In this document: positions 35,240-43,503 of the stretch, piece after piece
How positions within the stretch are numbered: position 1 is the first letter of the stretch
Layout: every line of letters starts with the position of its first letter
Assembly (NCBI RefSeq): GCF_007874125.1
Contig: NZ_CP040128.1
Span: 1,612,001-1,676,000 of the forward strand
Origin: Noviherbaspirillum sp. UKPF54
Lineage (GTDB): Bacteria > Pseudomonadota > Gammaproteobacteria > Burkholderiales > Burkholderiaceae_D
Length of the DNA: 64,000 bases
Direction of reading: 5' to 3'
Program-made: the position numbers and the translations under genes
Notes under the pieces: generated by a model
Told to the model about the DNA's origin: nothing
What the model saw: only the letters and a program-made list of their open reading frames with translations
Database searches by the model: none

Positions 35240-36400
35240 ATGAACAAAGAAATGCCCCAGGACGATTGGGATCCCAGGTCGGAAGCCGTGCTTGACGACC
35301 AGATCGCCAGCTACGACGAAATGCGCCGGGGTTGCCCGGTCGCGCACAGCGAATACCTGCACTGGTCCTTGTTCCGTCATGAAGACGTCGTGCGCGCGCT
35401 GCACGATCACCGCACCTTCAGCAATGCCGCTTCCAGTCATCCGTCGGTGCCCAACGGAATGGACCCGCCGCAGCACACCCTGTACCGGCGCGTGATCGAG
35501 CCTTATTTCAGCGCGCAGCGGATGCATGCATTCGAGCCCGTGTGCCGCAACATCGCCGTCAGTCTGGTGGACGACTTGCCGGCGGAGGGTGAAATCGAAT
35601 TGATGGCGTCGTTTGCCGAAGAGTTCGCGCTGCAGGCGCAGTCGGCGTTTCTCGGCTGGCCGGCGCAATTGAATGAGCCGCTGCGGCGCTGGACCCGCAA
35701 GAACCATGCGGCGACCCTTGCGCGCGACCGGAAGGCGATGGAAGAGGTGGCCTTCGAATTCGACGGCTATATCCGTGCATTGCTGGCGCAGCGGCGCGCC
35801 GACCGCGACGGCACGCCCACCGACATCACGGCTTGCCTGCTGCGCGAGCGGGTGGCGGATCGTTTGCTGAACGACGAAGAGATCATCAGCATCCTGCGCA
35901 ACTGGACTGTCGGCGAACTAAGCACGATGTCCGCCAGCGTCGGTATCCTGGCCCACTACCTGGCGGCGCGGCCCGCGCTCCAGGAGCAACTGAGGGGCCA
36001 ACCTTCGCTGCTGCCTGCGGCCATCGATGAAATCCTGCGTATCCATGCCCCGTTGATCGCCAATCGGCGCATCACCACGAGCGAGGTGGATGTCGGCGGT
36101 CGCCGGCTGGCTGCGGGCGAACGCGTGACGCTGATGTGGGCCTCTGCCAACCGGGACGAGGCGGTCTTTGGCGACCCCGATGAATTCAGGCTCGACCGCG
36201 ACCCGTCGAAAAACCTGCTATATGGCGCCGGCATCCATGTCTGCCCCGGCGCGCCGCTGGCGCGCATGGAGCTGCGCGTGATTCTCGAAGAACTGCTGCG
36301 GGGCGGCCGCCGGCTTGAGCTGGTGCCGGGCAAGGCGCCGGTCAACGCCGTGTATCCGGCAAGCGGATTCGCGGCGTTGCCGTTGCGAATAACAAGCTAA
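35240..36400 (+). CDS. Cytochrome P450
   Basis: 386 residues, a usual size for soluble bacterial P450s. The haem-binding loop YGAGIHVCPGAP has thiolate ligand Cys335, the K-helix ExxR reads EILR, and the conserved RLDRDP-type segment is present. The I-helix reads NWTVGELSTMSAS, so the usual acid-threonine pair (AGxDT or AGxET) is not conserved. The gene is alone, with no ferredoxin or reductase gene adjacent, so redox partners are elsewhere. Substrate unknown. Confidence 0.9.
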   Translation: MNKEMPQDDWDPRSEAVLDDQIASYDEMRRGCPVAHSEYLHWSLFRHEDVVRALHDHRTFSNAASSHPSVPNGMDPPQHTLYRRVIEPYFSAQRMHAFEPVCRNIAVSLVDDLPAEGEIELMASFAEEFALQAQSAFLGWPAQLNEPLRRWTRKNHAATLARDRKAMEEVAFEFDGYIRALLAQRRADRDGTPTDITACLLRERVADRLLNDEEIISILRNWTVGELSTMSASVGILAHYLAARPALQEQLRGQPSLLPAAIDEILRIHAPLIANRRITTSEVDVGGRRLAAGERVTLMWASANRDEAVFGDPDEFRLDRDPSKNLLYGAGIHVCPGAPLARMELRVILEELLRGGRRLELVPGKAPVNAVYPASGFAALPLRITS

Positions 36401-36445
36401 ACAGCGCGCCACTAGAGGATCAATTGCCGGCGGCGCACCTGCGGA

Positions 36446-37039
36446 TCAAATATTCAGGCGCGTGATCTTGGTGCCTTCCAGCGTCAGGTTCGCCATCAGG
36501 CCGGCGTTGGTCATCACGAACGCCACTACCGGGCCAACCGCCGAGGTGGTATCGATGTCGCCATTGGCGCCAACCTTGATGACAGCCACGGAGGCATCGA
36601 CGCCGACCGACCAGCCCTTCGCGGAGCGGAACTTGCTCAGCGCGTCGGGCGTCATGAACAGGAAAATGATGGCCTTCGACTGCGCACCGATCTGCAGTCC
36701 GATCGACACCGACGCCAAGCTGTAGTAGCCGAGGGCTTCTCCCTTCGTGCGCAGGACGCCTTCGCCGTACTCGCCGCCGACGCCGAGGCCGGCTGCGATG
36801 ACCGACGGGAAGATCAGCATGCCATTGGACTTGGCGACGATATCGCGCGATCCCTTCACGCTGGTGTACAGGCGTTCCAGAGTGGAACTCGCCGCCGAGT
36901 CGATTCCCTGGCGCCGCTTCGCGGCTTCGGCGTTCGTGTTGGTTGTGGTGGTCGTGGTCGCGGTCGTGGTGCAGGCCGTGACCGCCAGTCCAGTTGCCGC
37001 CAGGGACGCTGCCTTGAGCATGAAATCGCGTCTATGCAT
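36446..37039 (-). CDS. Ysc84/SYLF-domain lipoprotein with twin-arginine signal
   Basis: 197 residues from the ATG at 37039, which has GGAGAA upstream. MHRRDFMLKAASLAATGLAV followed by TAC combines a twin-arginine motif with a lipobox (Cys23). A Thr/Asn-rich linker follows, then the Ysc84/SYLF lipid-binding-type domain (LIFPSVIAAGLGVGGEYGEG; GLQIGAQSKAIIFLF; GVDASVAVI). Upstream frame extension to 37228 is not credible. The role of bacterial members is unknown; surface or lipid association is likely. Confidence 0.85.
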   Translation of the reverse strand: MHRRDFMLKAASLAATGLAVTACTTTATTTTTTNTNAEAAKRRQGIDSAASSTLERLYTSVKGSRDIVAKSNGMLIFPSVIAAGLGVGGEYGEGVLRTKGEALGYYSLASVSIGLQIGAQSKAIIFLFMTPDALSKFRSAKGWSVGVDASVAVIKVGANGDIDTTSAVGPVVAFVMTNAGLMANLTLEGTKITRLNI

Positions 37040-37310
37040 ACCGTTCTCCGCTGAATCGAACAAGAATTCAGGCGCCGGATCGACCGCCCGGCACACCCTC
37101 TGGCAATCTCTTGATCGCCATCGTTGTTCAGTATGTGCGCAATGCGGCGCTTGTCCGTGATAGTTGTGGATGGATTGATTTCGGTCAGTGGTATTTTCCA
37201 TCCGTGCCCCTGTCAAGCGCACGGCCACGGCATAAGCTTTTCTTTGGTGGCTCCCCCGTGGTTGCCTGCATTGCGAAAGCGTGCATGCCGATATGTGGAG
37301 GATTTGGACG
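37040..37310. promoter_or_regulatory. Divergent region between Ysc84 lipoprotein and cytochrome b genes
   Basis: 270 bp. A degenerate FNR-like sequence TTGATTTCGGTCAG lies at 37175-37188; the left half is perfect but the right half has two mismatches. GGAGGA near 37297 is the likely ribosome site for the ATG at 37311. Confidence 0.35.
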
Positions 37311-38159
37311 ATGCCTGACGTGAATGCGGAACAGGTGTTTTATTACCGGCATGGATTGCCAGTAAGGATCATGCATTGGATAAACGCGCTGGCGTTTTTC
37401 CTGCTGCTCATGAGCGGTCTGCAAATCTTCAACGCCCATCCGGCACTCAACTGGGGAAAGTCCTCGTATGACGGAAAGCCACCGCTGCTTCAACTGGAGG
37501 CAAAGCGGCGCGCGGATGGACAACTGCAGGGAGTCACGCGGCTCGGGCGGCATGAGTTTGCCACGACCGGCATTCTCGGCGCATCGCGCAATGCCGATGG
37601 CGAACTGACGGCGCGCGGATTCCCGGCCTGGGCGACGTTGCCCGGGCCGCAATGGCTGGCGATGGGGCGGCGCTGGCATTTGTTTTTCGCCTGGGTATTG
37701 GTGATCAACGGTATCGCCTATCTTGGCTATGCCATTTTCAGTAGGCACCTTGGACGCGATCTTGCTCCGTCGCGGCGCGACTGGCGCTCGGTCGGTACAT
37801 CCATCAAGGAGCATCTGTTGCTGCGCCATCCGCAGGGAGAGGCGGCCAAGCATTACAACATCTTGCAGAAGCTGGCCTATCTGTCCGTCATCTTCGTGCT
37901 GCTGCCGTTGATGATGATCACGGGCTGGTCGATGTCGCCGCGGCTCGATGCGGTGCTGCCGGGCTGGGTCGATCTGCTCGGTGGGCGGCAATCGGGCCGC
38001 ACGATTCATTTCATCGTGGCATGGGCATTGTTCGGCTTCGTTCTGATCCACGTTTTCGAAGTGATCGTCAGCGGGTTCTGGAATCACCTGCGCTCGATGA
38101 TTACCGGACGTTTCGGTATCCGCCAGGAGGTCACCGCGCATGACAACGTTCCACACTGA
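37311..38159 (+). CDS. Di-haem-type cytochrome b (membrane subunit)
   Basis: 282 residues from the ATG at 37311. Four or more membrane helices carry histidines in the pattern of b-type cytochromes of hydrogenases and oxidoreductases: IMHWINALAFFLLLMSG, RRWHLFFAWVLVING, the KLAYLSVIFVLLPLMMITG helix and the HFIVAWALFGFVLIHVFEV helix. Its 3' end overlaps the molybdopterin protein gene by 20 bp, so the two form a unit that passes electrons between the quinone pool and the periplasmic molybdoenzyme. Confidence 0.88.
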   Translation: MPDVNAEQVFYYRHGLPVRIMHWINALAFFLLLMSGLQIFNAHPALNWGKSSYDGKPPLLQLEAKRRADGQLQGVTRLGRHEFATTGILGASRNADGELTARGFPAWATLPGPQWLAMGRRWHLFFAWVLVINGIAYLGYAIFSRHLGRDLAPSRRDWRSVGTSIKEHLLLRHPQGEAAKHYNILQKLAYLSVIFVLLPLMMITGWSMSPRLDAVLPGWVDLLGGRQSGRTIHFIVAWALFGFVLIHVFEVIVSGFWNHLRSMITGRFGIRQEVTAHDNVPH

Positions 38160-38907
38160 CCGCCGCCGCTTTCTGGCGCGCGCTGCTGCCGGCAGCGCCG
38201 CCTTGCTGGCGGGGTGCGACCGCCTGTCCGGCGGCGAATGGCTGCCGCCGATCCTGGAGCGCGCCGAACATCTGAGCAGGGCGGCGCAAAAGCTGGTCAG
38301 CCCGCGCGGATCGATGGCGCAGGAATTCCGCGAGACCGACCTGTCGCCCTCATTTCGCAGCAACGGCACCTCCGATCCGGCGGATACGCACTATCAGGCC
38401 CTGGCGGCGGGCGGATTTTCCGGCTACCGGCTGCTGGTGTCGGGCCTGGTGGAGCGCCCGGCCGGCTTCACGCTCGCGCAGCTGCATGATCTTCCTAGCC
38501 GCACCCAGATCACGCGCCATGACTGCGTGGAAGGCTGGAGCGCCATCGGCAAGTGGAAGGGGGCGCGTCTGGCCGCGCTGCTCGACAGTGTGCGGACCCG
38601 GGCACAGGCGCGCTACGTGGTGTTTTACTGCGCCGACCCGATGGATGAACAGGGCACCCGCTATTACGAGAGCATCGATATGGACGACGCATATCATGCA
38701 CAGACGATACTGGCGTATGAGCTGAACGACAAGGCGCTGCCGATCGCCAATGGCGCTCCGCTGCGCCTGCGCGTGGAACGCCAGCTCGGTTACAAGATGG
38801 CGAAATACGTGATGGCCATCGCACTCGTCGATAGCTTCGCGCATATCGGCGCGGGCAAGGGTGGATACTGGGAAGACCTTGGATACGAGTGGTATGCGGG
38901 AATCTGA
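38140..38907 (+). CDS. Molybdopterin-dependent oxidoreductase, sulfite-oxidase fold, Tat-exported
   Basis: 255 residues. The N-terminus has a Tat motif (DRRRFLARAAAG) and a possible lipobox (LLAGC, Cys26). Cys129 in HDCVEGWSAIGKWKG is the molybdenum ligand of the sulfite-oxidase/YedY family. Other family blocks are GTRYYESIDMDDA and GAPLRLRVERQLGYKMAKYV. It overlaps the cytochrome b gene, its probable electron partner. The arrangement is like MsrPQ, but the membrane partner is of a different cytochrome b type; substrate unknown. Confidence 0.88.
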   Translation: MTTFHTDRRRFLARAAAGSAALLAGCDRLSGGEWLPPILERAEHLSRAAQKLVSPRGSMAQEFRETDLSPSFRSNGTSDPADTHYQALAAGGFSGYRLLVSGLVERPAGFTLAQLHDLPSRTQITRHDCVEGWSAIGKWKGARLAALLDSVRTRAQARYVVFYCADPMDEQGTRYYESIDMDDAYHAQTILAYELNDKALPIANGAPLRLRVERQLGYKMAKYVMAIALVDSFAHIGAGKGGYWEDLGYEWYAGI

Positions 38908-38922
38908 TCACGGAGAAAAAGG

Positions 38923-39966
38923 ATGATCATGTCGCCGTCCTCGCAAGACGAATCGGGCAAGGAAAGCTCGACCGATGCCGCTCCCGGCAGCCTGTCATCC
39001 CGGGCAGAGGCCCGGGATGAAGTCGGCTTCCCGCAAGGGAAAACAACGCTGCTCGTGATCGATCCGGTCAACGACTTCCTTTCGGAAGGCGGTGCCGGAT
39101 GGGACATGACCAAGAACACAGTGCGCTTGCACGACGTGGTCGGAAACCTGCGGCGGGCCATCGAAGGAGCGCGCCTGCGCGGGCTGCCGGTGCTGTTCGC
39201 GCCGATGGCCTATACCGAGGAAGATTATGCGCAGGGACGGCTGCAGCACCGCTGCGGCTTCAACCGCATCATGTTCGAGAAGCGCATGTTCCTGGTTGGG
39301 AGCTGGGGCGCCGATTTCCATCCCGAGCTGCGCCCGCGCGAAGGCGAAATCGTCCTGCAGCCCCACAAGGGCACCGACGTGTTCGAAACCGACCTGCCGC
39401 GGCATCTGGACAGGCTAGGAACGACCCATCTCGTCATCGCCGGCATGACGGCCAACCTGTGTTGCGAATCGACCGGCCGGCGCGCAGTCGAATTCGGCTA
39501 TGACGTGACCTATCTGTCGGATGCGATTGGCGCGGAAAGCGTGCTGGGCTACGAAGCCTCGATGCGCGTCAATTATCCGCTGCTGGCCAACGCGGTGATG
39601 ACCGTGGCCGAGTTCCTGAAGGCCCTCGATACGCCGCCGTGCGCGCTTCTGGACACGATTCCGGGCAGCGTGGTGCGCGGAACCGACCACGGCGACATCG
39701 GCACGGTCCTGGAAGTGGTGCCGCCGACCGAAGCGACCGACGGCTATCTGCTGGTGTCGCGCGGCATATTAAGCCACGATCTCTATGTTCCGTTCGACGC
39801 GGTGGTCAATTGCGCCGGCACCGAAATCTTCGTCAATGTCCCGAAGATGGCGGTGGACGACCTGCCGTGGACATATGCCGCATCGCGCCAGCAGCGCATG
39901 GAAAGATTCGGTCCGCAGGCGGCGAGCGTCGGCCATCACCCTGGCGCGCGCGGGCCGGACCATTGA
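38923..39966 (+). CDS. Isochorismatase-family cysteine hydrolase with C-terminal extension
   Basis: 347 residues. The hydrolase domain (about 40-230) shows the triad: Asp47 (LLVIDPVNDF), Lys in QPHKGTDVF and Cys in GMTANLCCES. About 110 extra C-terminal residues (GTDHGDIGTVLEVVPP, then SRGILSHDLYVPFDAV) resemble a PRC-barrel-like domain. The first 38 residues are poorly conserved-looking and include a segment encoded by a palindromic repeat (38995-39020). AGAAAAAGG precedes the ATG at 38923. It follows the molybdoenzyme by 15 bp and is convergent with selD. Confidence 0.85.
   Translation: MIMSPSSQDESGKESSTDAAPGSLSSRAEARDEVGFPQGKTTLLVIDPVNDFLSEGGAGWDMTKNTVRLHDVVGNLRRAIEGARLRGLPVLFAPMAYTEEDYAQGRLQHRCGFNRIMFEKRMFLVGSWGADFHPELRPREGEIVLQPHKGTDVFETDLPRHLDRLGTTHLVIAGMTANLCCESTGRRAVEFGYDVTYLSDAIGAESVLGYEASMRVNYPLLANAVMTVAEFLKALDTPPCALLDTIPGSVVRGTDHGDIGTVLEVVPPTEATDGYLLVSRGILSHDLYVPFDAVVNCAGTEIFVNVPKMAVDDLPWTYAASRQQRMERFGPQAASVGHHPGARGPDH
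38995..39020. repeat. REP-like palindrome inside a coding region
   Basis: TCATCCCGGGC (38995-39005) pairs perfectly with GCCCGGGATGA (39010-39020) around AGAG. It lies in frame near the start of the hydrolase gene and encodes part of its variable N-terminus. The form resembles short dispersed palindromes of proteobacterial genomes. I saw no second copy in this window. Confidence 0.65.
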
Positions 39967-41025
39967 TCAGGCGCCGACTTCCACGCCAGACGGGCCGGCC
40001 GTCATTTCGCCGATCACGGCGGCATGCGCGAATCCTTCGCGCGCAAACAGCGCCAGCACTTCCTGCACCGCGTCGGGAGCGCAGGACACCAGCAGCCCGC
40101 CCGAGGTTTGCGGGTCGGTCAGCAGCATCTGCTGCACCGGCGTAACGGCGTCCGACAGTTGTATGTCGTGGCCGTAGCCGCTCCAGTTGCGCGCCGACGC
40201 CCCGGTGACGAATCCCTGTTCGGCCAGATCCTGGACTTGCGGCAGCAGCGGAACCTGGGCCATGCTCAGGCGCGCGCGCAAGCCGGCGCCACGCGCCAGT
40301 TCCAGCGCATGACCGAGCAGGCCGAATCCGGTAACGTCGGTCAGGGCGTGAACGCCGGGCAGGTCGGACAGCGACTTGCCCGGCTTGTTGAGCTTGGTGG
40401 TGTTTTCGATCATCGCGGCATAGCCGGCGGCATCGAGCGCATTCTTCTTCAGCGCGGCGGACAGGATGCCCACGCCGAGCGGCTTGCCGAGGATGAGCTT
40501 GTCGCCCGCCCTGGCGTCGGCGTTGCGCTTGACCTTGTCAGGGTGAACCAGCCCCATCACCACCAGTCCGTAGATCGGCTCGACCGAATCGATGGTGTGG
40601 CCGCCCGCCACCGGAATGCCTGCCTGGGCGCAGACCGATTCGCCGCCCTGCAGGATCTGGCCGATGACGTCGAGGGGCAGTTTGTTGATCGGCATGCCGA
40701 CCAGTGCGAGCGCCATGATCGGCGTGCCGCCCATGGCATACACGTCGGAAATCGCGTTAGTGGCGGCGATCCGCCCGAAATCGTAGGGATCGTCCACGAT
40801 CGGCATGAAAAAGTCGGTAGTCGCGATCAATGCCTGCTCGTCGTTGAGCTTGTATACCGCGGCATCGTCGGCAGTCTCGATGCCGACCATCAGTTCTTTC
40901 GGAACCGGAAATCCGCTCGATTTCTTCAGTATCTCGGCCAGCACGCCGGGCGCGATCTTGCAGCCGCAGCCGCCGCCGTGGGAAAAGGATGTGAGTTTGA
41001 TGTCGTGCCCGGTTGCGGTGTTCAT
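39967..41025 (-). CDS. selD: Selenophosphate synthase (SelD/SenC)
   Basis: 352 residues. The N-terminal glycine-rich loop SHGGGCGCK has catalytic Cys20 and Lys23 (E. coli Cys17 and Lys20). Further family blocks are TTDFFMPIVDDPYDFGRIAA, GGHTIDSVEPIYGL and LTDPQTSGGLLVS. It uses ATP and selenide to make selenophosphate. Its ATG overlaps the stop of senB (ATGA at 41022-41025), so here the product probably feeds the selenosugar synthase as SenC does in selenoneine biosynthesis; it may also serve selenocysteine or tRNA selenation. Confidence 0.93.
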   Translation of the reverse strand: MNTATGHDIKLTSFSHGGGCGCKIAPGVLAEILKKSSGFPVPKELMVGIETADDAAVYKLNDEQALIATTDFFMPIVDDPYDFGRIAATNAISDVYAMGGTPIMALALVGMPINKLPLDVIGQILQGGESVCAQAGIPVAGGHTIDSVEPIYGLVVMGLVHPDKVKRNADARAGDKLILGKPLGVGILSAALKKNALDAAGYAAMIENTTKLNKPGKSLSDLPGVHALTDVTGFGLLGHALELARGAGLRARLSMAQVPLLPQVQDLAEQGFVTGASARNWSGYGHDIQLSDAVTPVQQMLLTDPQTSGGLLVSCAPDAVQEVLALFAREGFAHAAVIGEMTAGPSGVEVGA

Positions 41026-42029
41026 TGTTTGCCAGTCCTTGTGCGTGCGTCCCGCGTCGCAGGATGCGGGATCAAATTATCCAATAATTGCAGCAGCGCC
41101 GCTTGCTCGCGTTCCGGGGCGAACAGTCCGGCACGCGCATCGCATTGCGCAAGCAGCTGCGCGTAATAAGCTGGCTCGGAAACCGCCCGGTCGATCAGGC
41201 GAGCCAGCGCGGTGCTGTCCCCGAGCGGGAAATACCCGGAGTAGTCGTCGCCCAGCATGCCGCGATTGCCGGAAATGTCGCTCGCGAGCACCGGCACGCC
41301 GCTGCGGATCGCCTCGATGATCACGTTGGCGCCGCCCTCCATCCTGGAGGCGAGCACCGTCAGGTAGCTGCGCCTGAGATACTGGCGTGCCCTGGCGTGC
41401 GGCACCGGGCCGAGCCAGCGGTAACGCGCGACGGACTCTTGCGTTTCCTGCGCCTGCTCTCCCAGTTCGGCATCGAGCGCGGCGCCGATATGAGTCATGC
41501 GCACGCGAGGCGCGGCGACCAGAGCGGCAGCGCGCATGAAGGTGAGCGGGTCCTTTTCCGCGCGCAGGTGGCCGACCATGGTGATGTCGAGGAAGCGCGC
41601 CCGGGCGGAACGCGCGAACGGGGACAGCGCCGGCGCCGACTGGTGGATCACGCACGCCTTGGCGCGCTCCGCATCGTCCAGTTCCCGCAGGCCTTCCGCC
41701 TGCAGCAGCACCAGCCGGGTGGCCAGCGCCAGCGACTCCTGCGAGCTCGCATCGGAGCGGATGTCGCGGTACAGGTCGGTGCCTGTCAATACGACGATGA
41801 GCGGACAGCCGGGCATTGCGCGTGCGGTCGCGGCGATCGAATTCGCCGAGCGGCGCGCATGCAGCGCAATGACAGCATCGCATTGGCGGCCATCCCACTC
41901 AGGCAGCAGCGCCACCCGGTAATGCGCGCGCAAGAAGCGCGCCCAGCGGCTGGCGGTTTGCCAGTTGCCATTGTTGGCATTTGCGGTTGCCGGGCTGATA
42001 ATAGCCACCTGCGGTTTAGTCAATTCCAC
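41022..42029 (-). CDS. senB: Selenosugar synthase SenB (glycosyltransferase family)
   Basis: About 335 residues if the GTG at 42029 is the start; the frame is open to an ATG at 42158, but that would overlap the divergent marR gene. The sequence begins near VAIISPATANANNGNW and keeps LTGTDLYRDI, MVGHLRAEKDP, HIGAALD and SRMEGGANVIIEAIRSGVPVLAS. These match the SenB glycosyltransferase group, which joins selenophosphate to UDP-N-acetylhexosamine to give a selenosugar. It is coupled to selD. SenA, the third selenoneine enzyme, is not in this window. Confidence 0.85.
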   Translation of the reverse strand: MELTKPQVAIISPATANANNGNWQTASRWARFLRAHYRVALLPEWDGRQCDAVIALHARRSANSIAATARAMPGCPLIVVLTGTDLYRDIRSDASSQESLALATRLVLLQAEGLRELDDAERAKACVIHQSAPALSPFARSARARFLDITMVGHLRAEKDPLTFMRAAALVAAPRVRMTHIGAALDAELGEQAQETQESVARYRWLGPVPHARARQYLRRSYLTVLASRMEGGANVIIEAIRSGVPVLASDISGNRGMLGDDYSGYFPLGDSTALARLIDRAVSEPAYYAQLLAQCDARAGLFAPEREQAALLQLLDNLIPHPATRDARTRTGKQ

Positions 42030-42124
42030 GTCCCGTGTTGCTCGATGCGCGCGATTATACGCTTGCGCAACGCCGCGCAGAGACGGAAAACCGAACCGAT
42101 TTTCTGTGGACGGAGCACCGATAG

Positions 42125-42637
42125 ATGGCGAACAAAGGCAAGAAAGCCGGACAAGCAACCGGATCGGAAGCCGGGCTTCCGCATCTCGATACTCTCAAGA
42201 AGCTGCGCATCGTGATACGCGCGGCGCAACGGCATTCGGCCTGGATCGAAAAGCAATGCGGAGTGGCAGGCGCCCAGCTCTGGCTGATGCAGGAACTGGA
42301 GGAAATGCCGGGTTTGCGCGTGGGCGAAATCGCCGACCGCATGGCGATACATCAGACTACCGTCAGCAACTTGCTGGACACGCTTGAAAAGCGCGGCATG
42401 GTGGTCAAGACGCGCGACCCCGTGGACCAGCGGGCTGTCAGGCTGGCGCTGTCGGACGACGGACGCAAACTGCTGGCGTCGGCGCCCAAGCCGGCGCGCG
42501 GACTGTTGCCGGAGGCTCTGCGCCAGATGGAGCCGGAGCAATTGGCGCAGCTCGATCGCGGCCTGCAGGAGCTGTTGGACAGCATCGGCATGCTCGATGA
42601 AAGCTACGGACTGCAGCCCATGCCTTTCACCATGTGA
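42125..42637 (+). CDS. MarR-family transcriptional regulator
   Basis: 170 residues with a winged-helix core: GLRVGEIADRMAIHQTTVSNLLDTLEKRGMV is split as helix-turn-helix, followed by the wing RDPVDQRAVRLALSDDGR. The first 20 residues are Lys/Gly-rich. It is divergent from senB-selD, about 95 bp apart, so it may control that pair; this is inference. MarR proteins often respond to small ligands or oxidants. Confidence 0.9.
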   Translation: MANKGKKAGQATGSEAGLPHLDTLKKLRIVIRAAQRHSAWIEKQCGVAGAQLWLMQELEEMPGLRVGEIADRMAIHQTTVSNLLDTLEKRGMVVKTRDPVDQRAVRLALSDDGRKLLASAPKPARGLLPEALRQMEPEQLAQLDRGLQELLDSIGMLDESYGLQPMPFTM

Positions 42638-42759
42638 AGTGCAATTCGCCTTGCCAGCCCACCTGCTCCTTGAGCGGTGACAAAACATCGCAGCGGCGCG
42701 CGCGCGAAGATTCCAGCAGAATCATCCGATCCGGGAATCAGCAAGAGGGGCAAGGTCAT

Positions 42760-43503
42760 ATGTACGCAATCCGTTCGGTCTTTGGCAGGCGCTTGCGCAT
42801 CCCGTGCGCGTCGGTCCTGATGGCACTATGCTGCCATGCGCAGGCGGACACCTCCTTGTCCGGAGACCACGGGCAGGCTGGCGCGGCGGGAATTGCGCGC
42901 GGCCTGGGCTTCGTCGCGCCTGATTCCGCCCACGGCACGCGCTGCCCGGATGCGCCCGCATGCGACGCGGGCGATGTGCAGCGCGGCGGTTATCTGCTCG
43001 GGCTCAGGAATTTCTTCGACCCCGGGCGACTGTTCTCGCGCCTCGGGCTCTTTGGCCGCGACGCGCGGCAGGATGGCCACGATGGCTCCGACTCGCAATC
43101 CGGTGCGGGCGGGAACGCGCCGGGCCTGAATCTGCATCCGCTGCCTGGGAGCGCGATCGAGGCGCGCTATGGCTGGAGCGGGCTGACGTATATCGCGCGC
43201 GACGAGTTACCTTTGCAGCCGGGATTGAAGACGCGCGGCGTCAAGTATGCGCTGTATGTCGACGATTGCGCCCGGCTGGAGGGGATGTTCGGCCGCGCGT
43301 CCGGCCAGGATCGCTACGGACTCGGGTTCGCGCAGGATAACTGGAGCGTTTCCCTGGCCACCGGCGCGGGAGACGCGCGCATGTCCCTGCATGTCGGGTA
43401 TGCGATCCCGCTGGGCCAGTCCGGCGGTACAGCCGCCGCGTGCAACGTCGCATCGAGCGCCGGCCTGCGTTCCTTAAGGCCCGGCGCCTGGCTCGATCAA
43501 TAA
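42760..43503 (+). CDS. Hypothetical secreted protein
   Basis: 247 residues from the ATG at 42760, with AAGG 7 bp upstream. The N-terminus (RRLRIPCASVLMALCCHAQA) is a likely signal peptide. The mature part has a Gly/Asp-rich middle (DARQDGHDGSDSQSGAGG) and a C-terminal half suggesting beta structure (SVSLATGAGDARMSLHVGYAIPL), perhaps an outer-membrane or surface protein. No family recognised. It is convergent with the DUF3443 gene, the stop codons abutting. Confidence 0.6.
   Translation: MYAIRSVFGRRLRIPCASVLMALCCHAQADTSLSGDHGQAGAAGIARGLGFVAPDSAHGTRCPDAPACDAGDVQRGGYLLGLRNFFDPGRLFSRLGLFGRDARQDGHDGSDSQSGAGGNAPGLNLHPLPGSAIEARYGWSGLTYIARDELPLQPGLKTRGVKYALYVDDCARLEGMFGRASGQDRYGLGFAQDNWSVSLATGAGDARMSLHVGYAIPLGQSGGTAAACNVASSAGLRSLRPGAWLDQ

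Noticed and set aside
41022..42158. Full-length start of senB at 42158
   Set aside because: It would overlap the divergent marR coding start by 34 bp, and the family N-terminus begins near codon 46.
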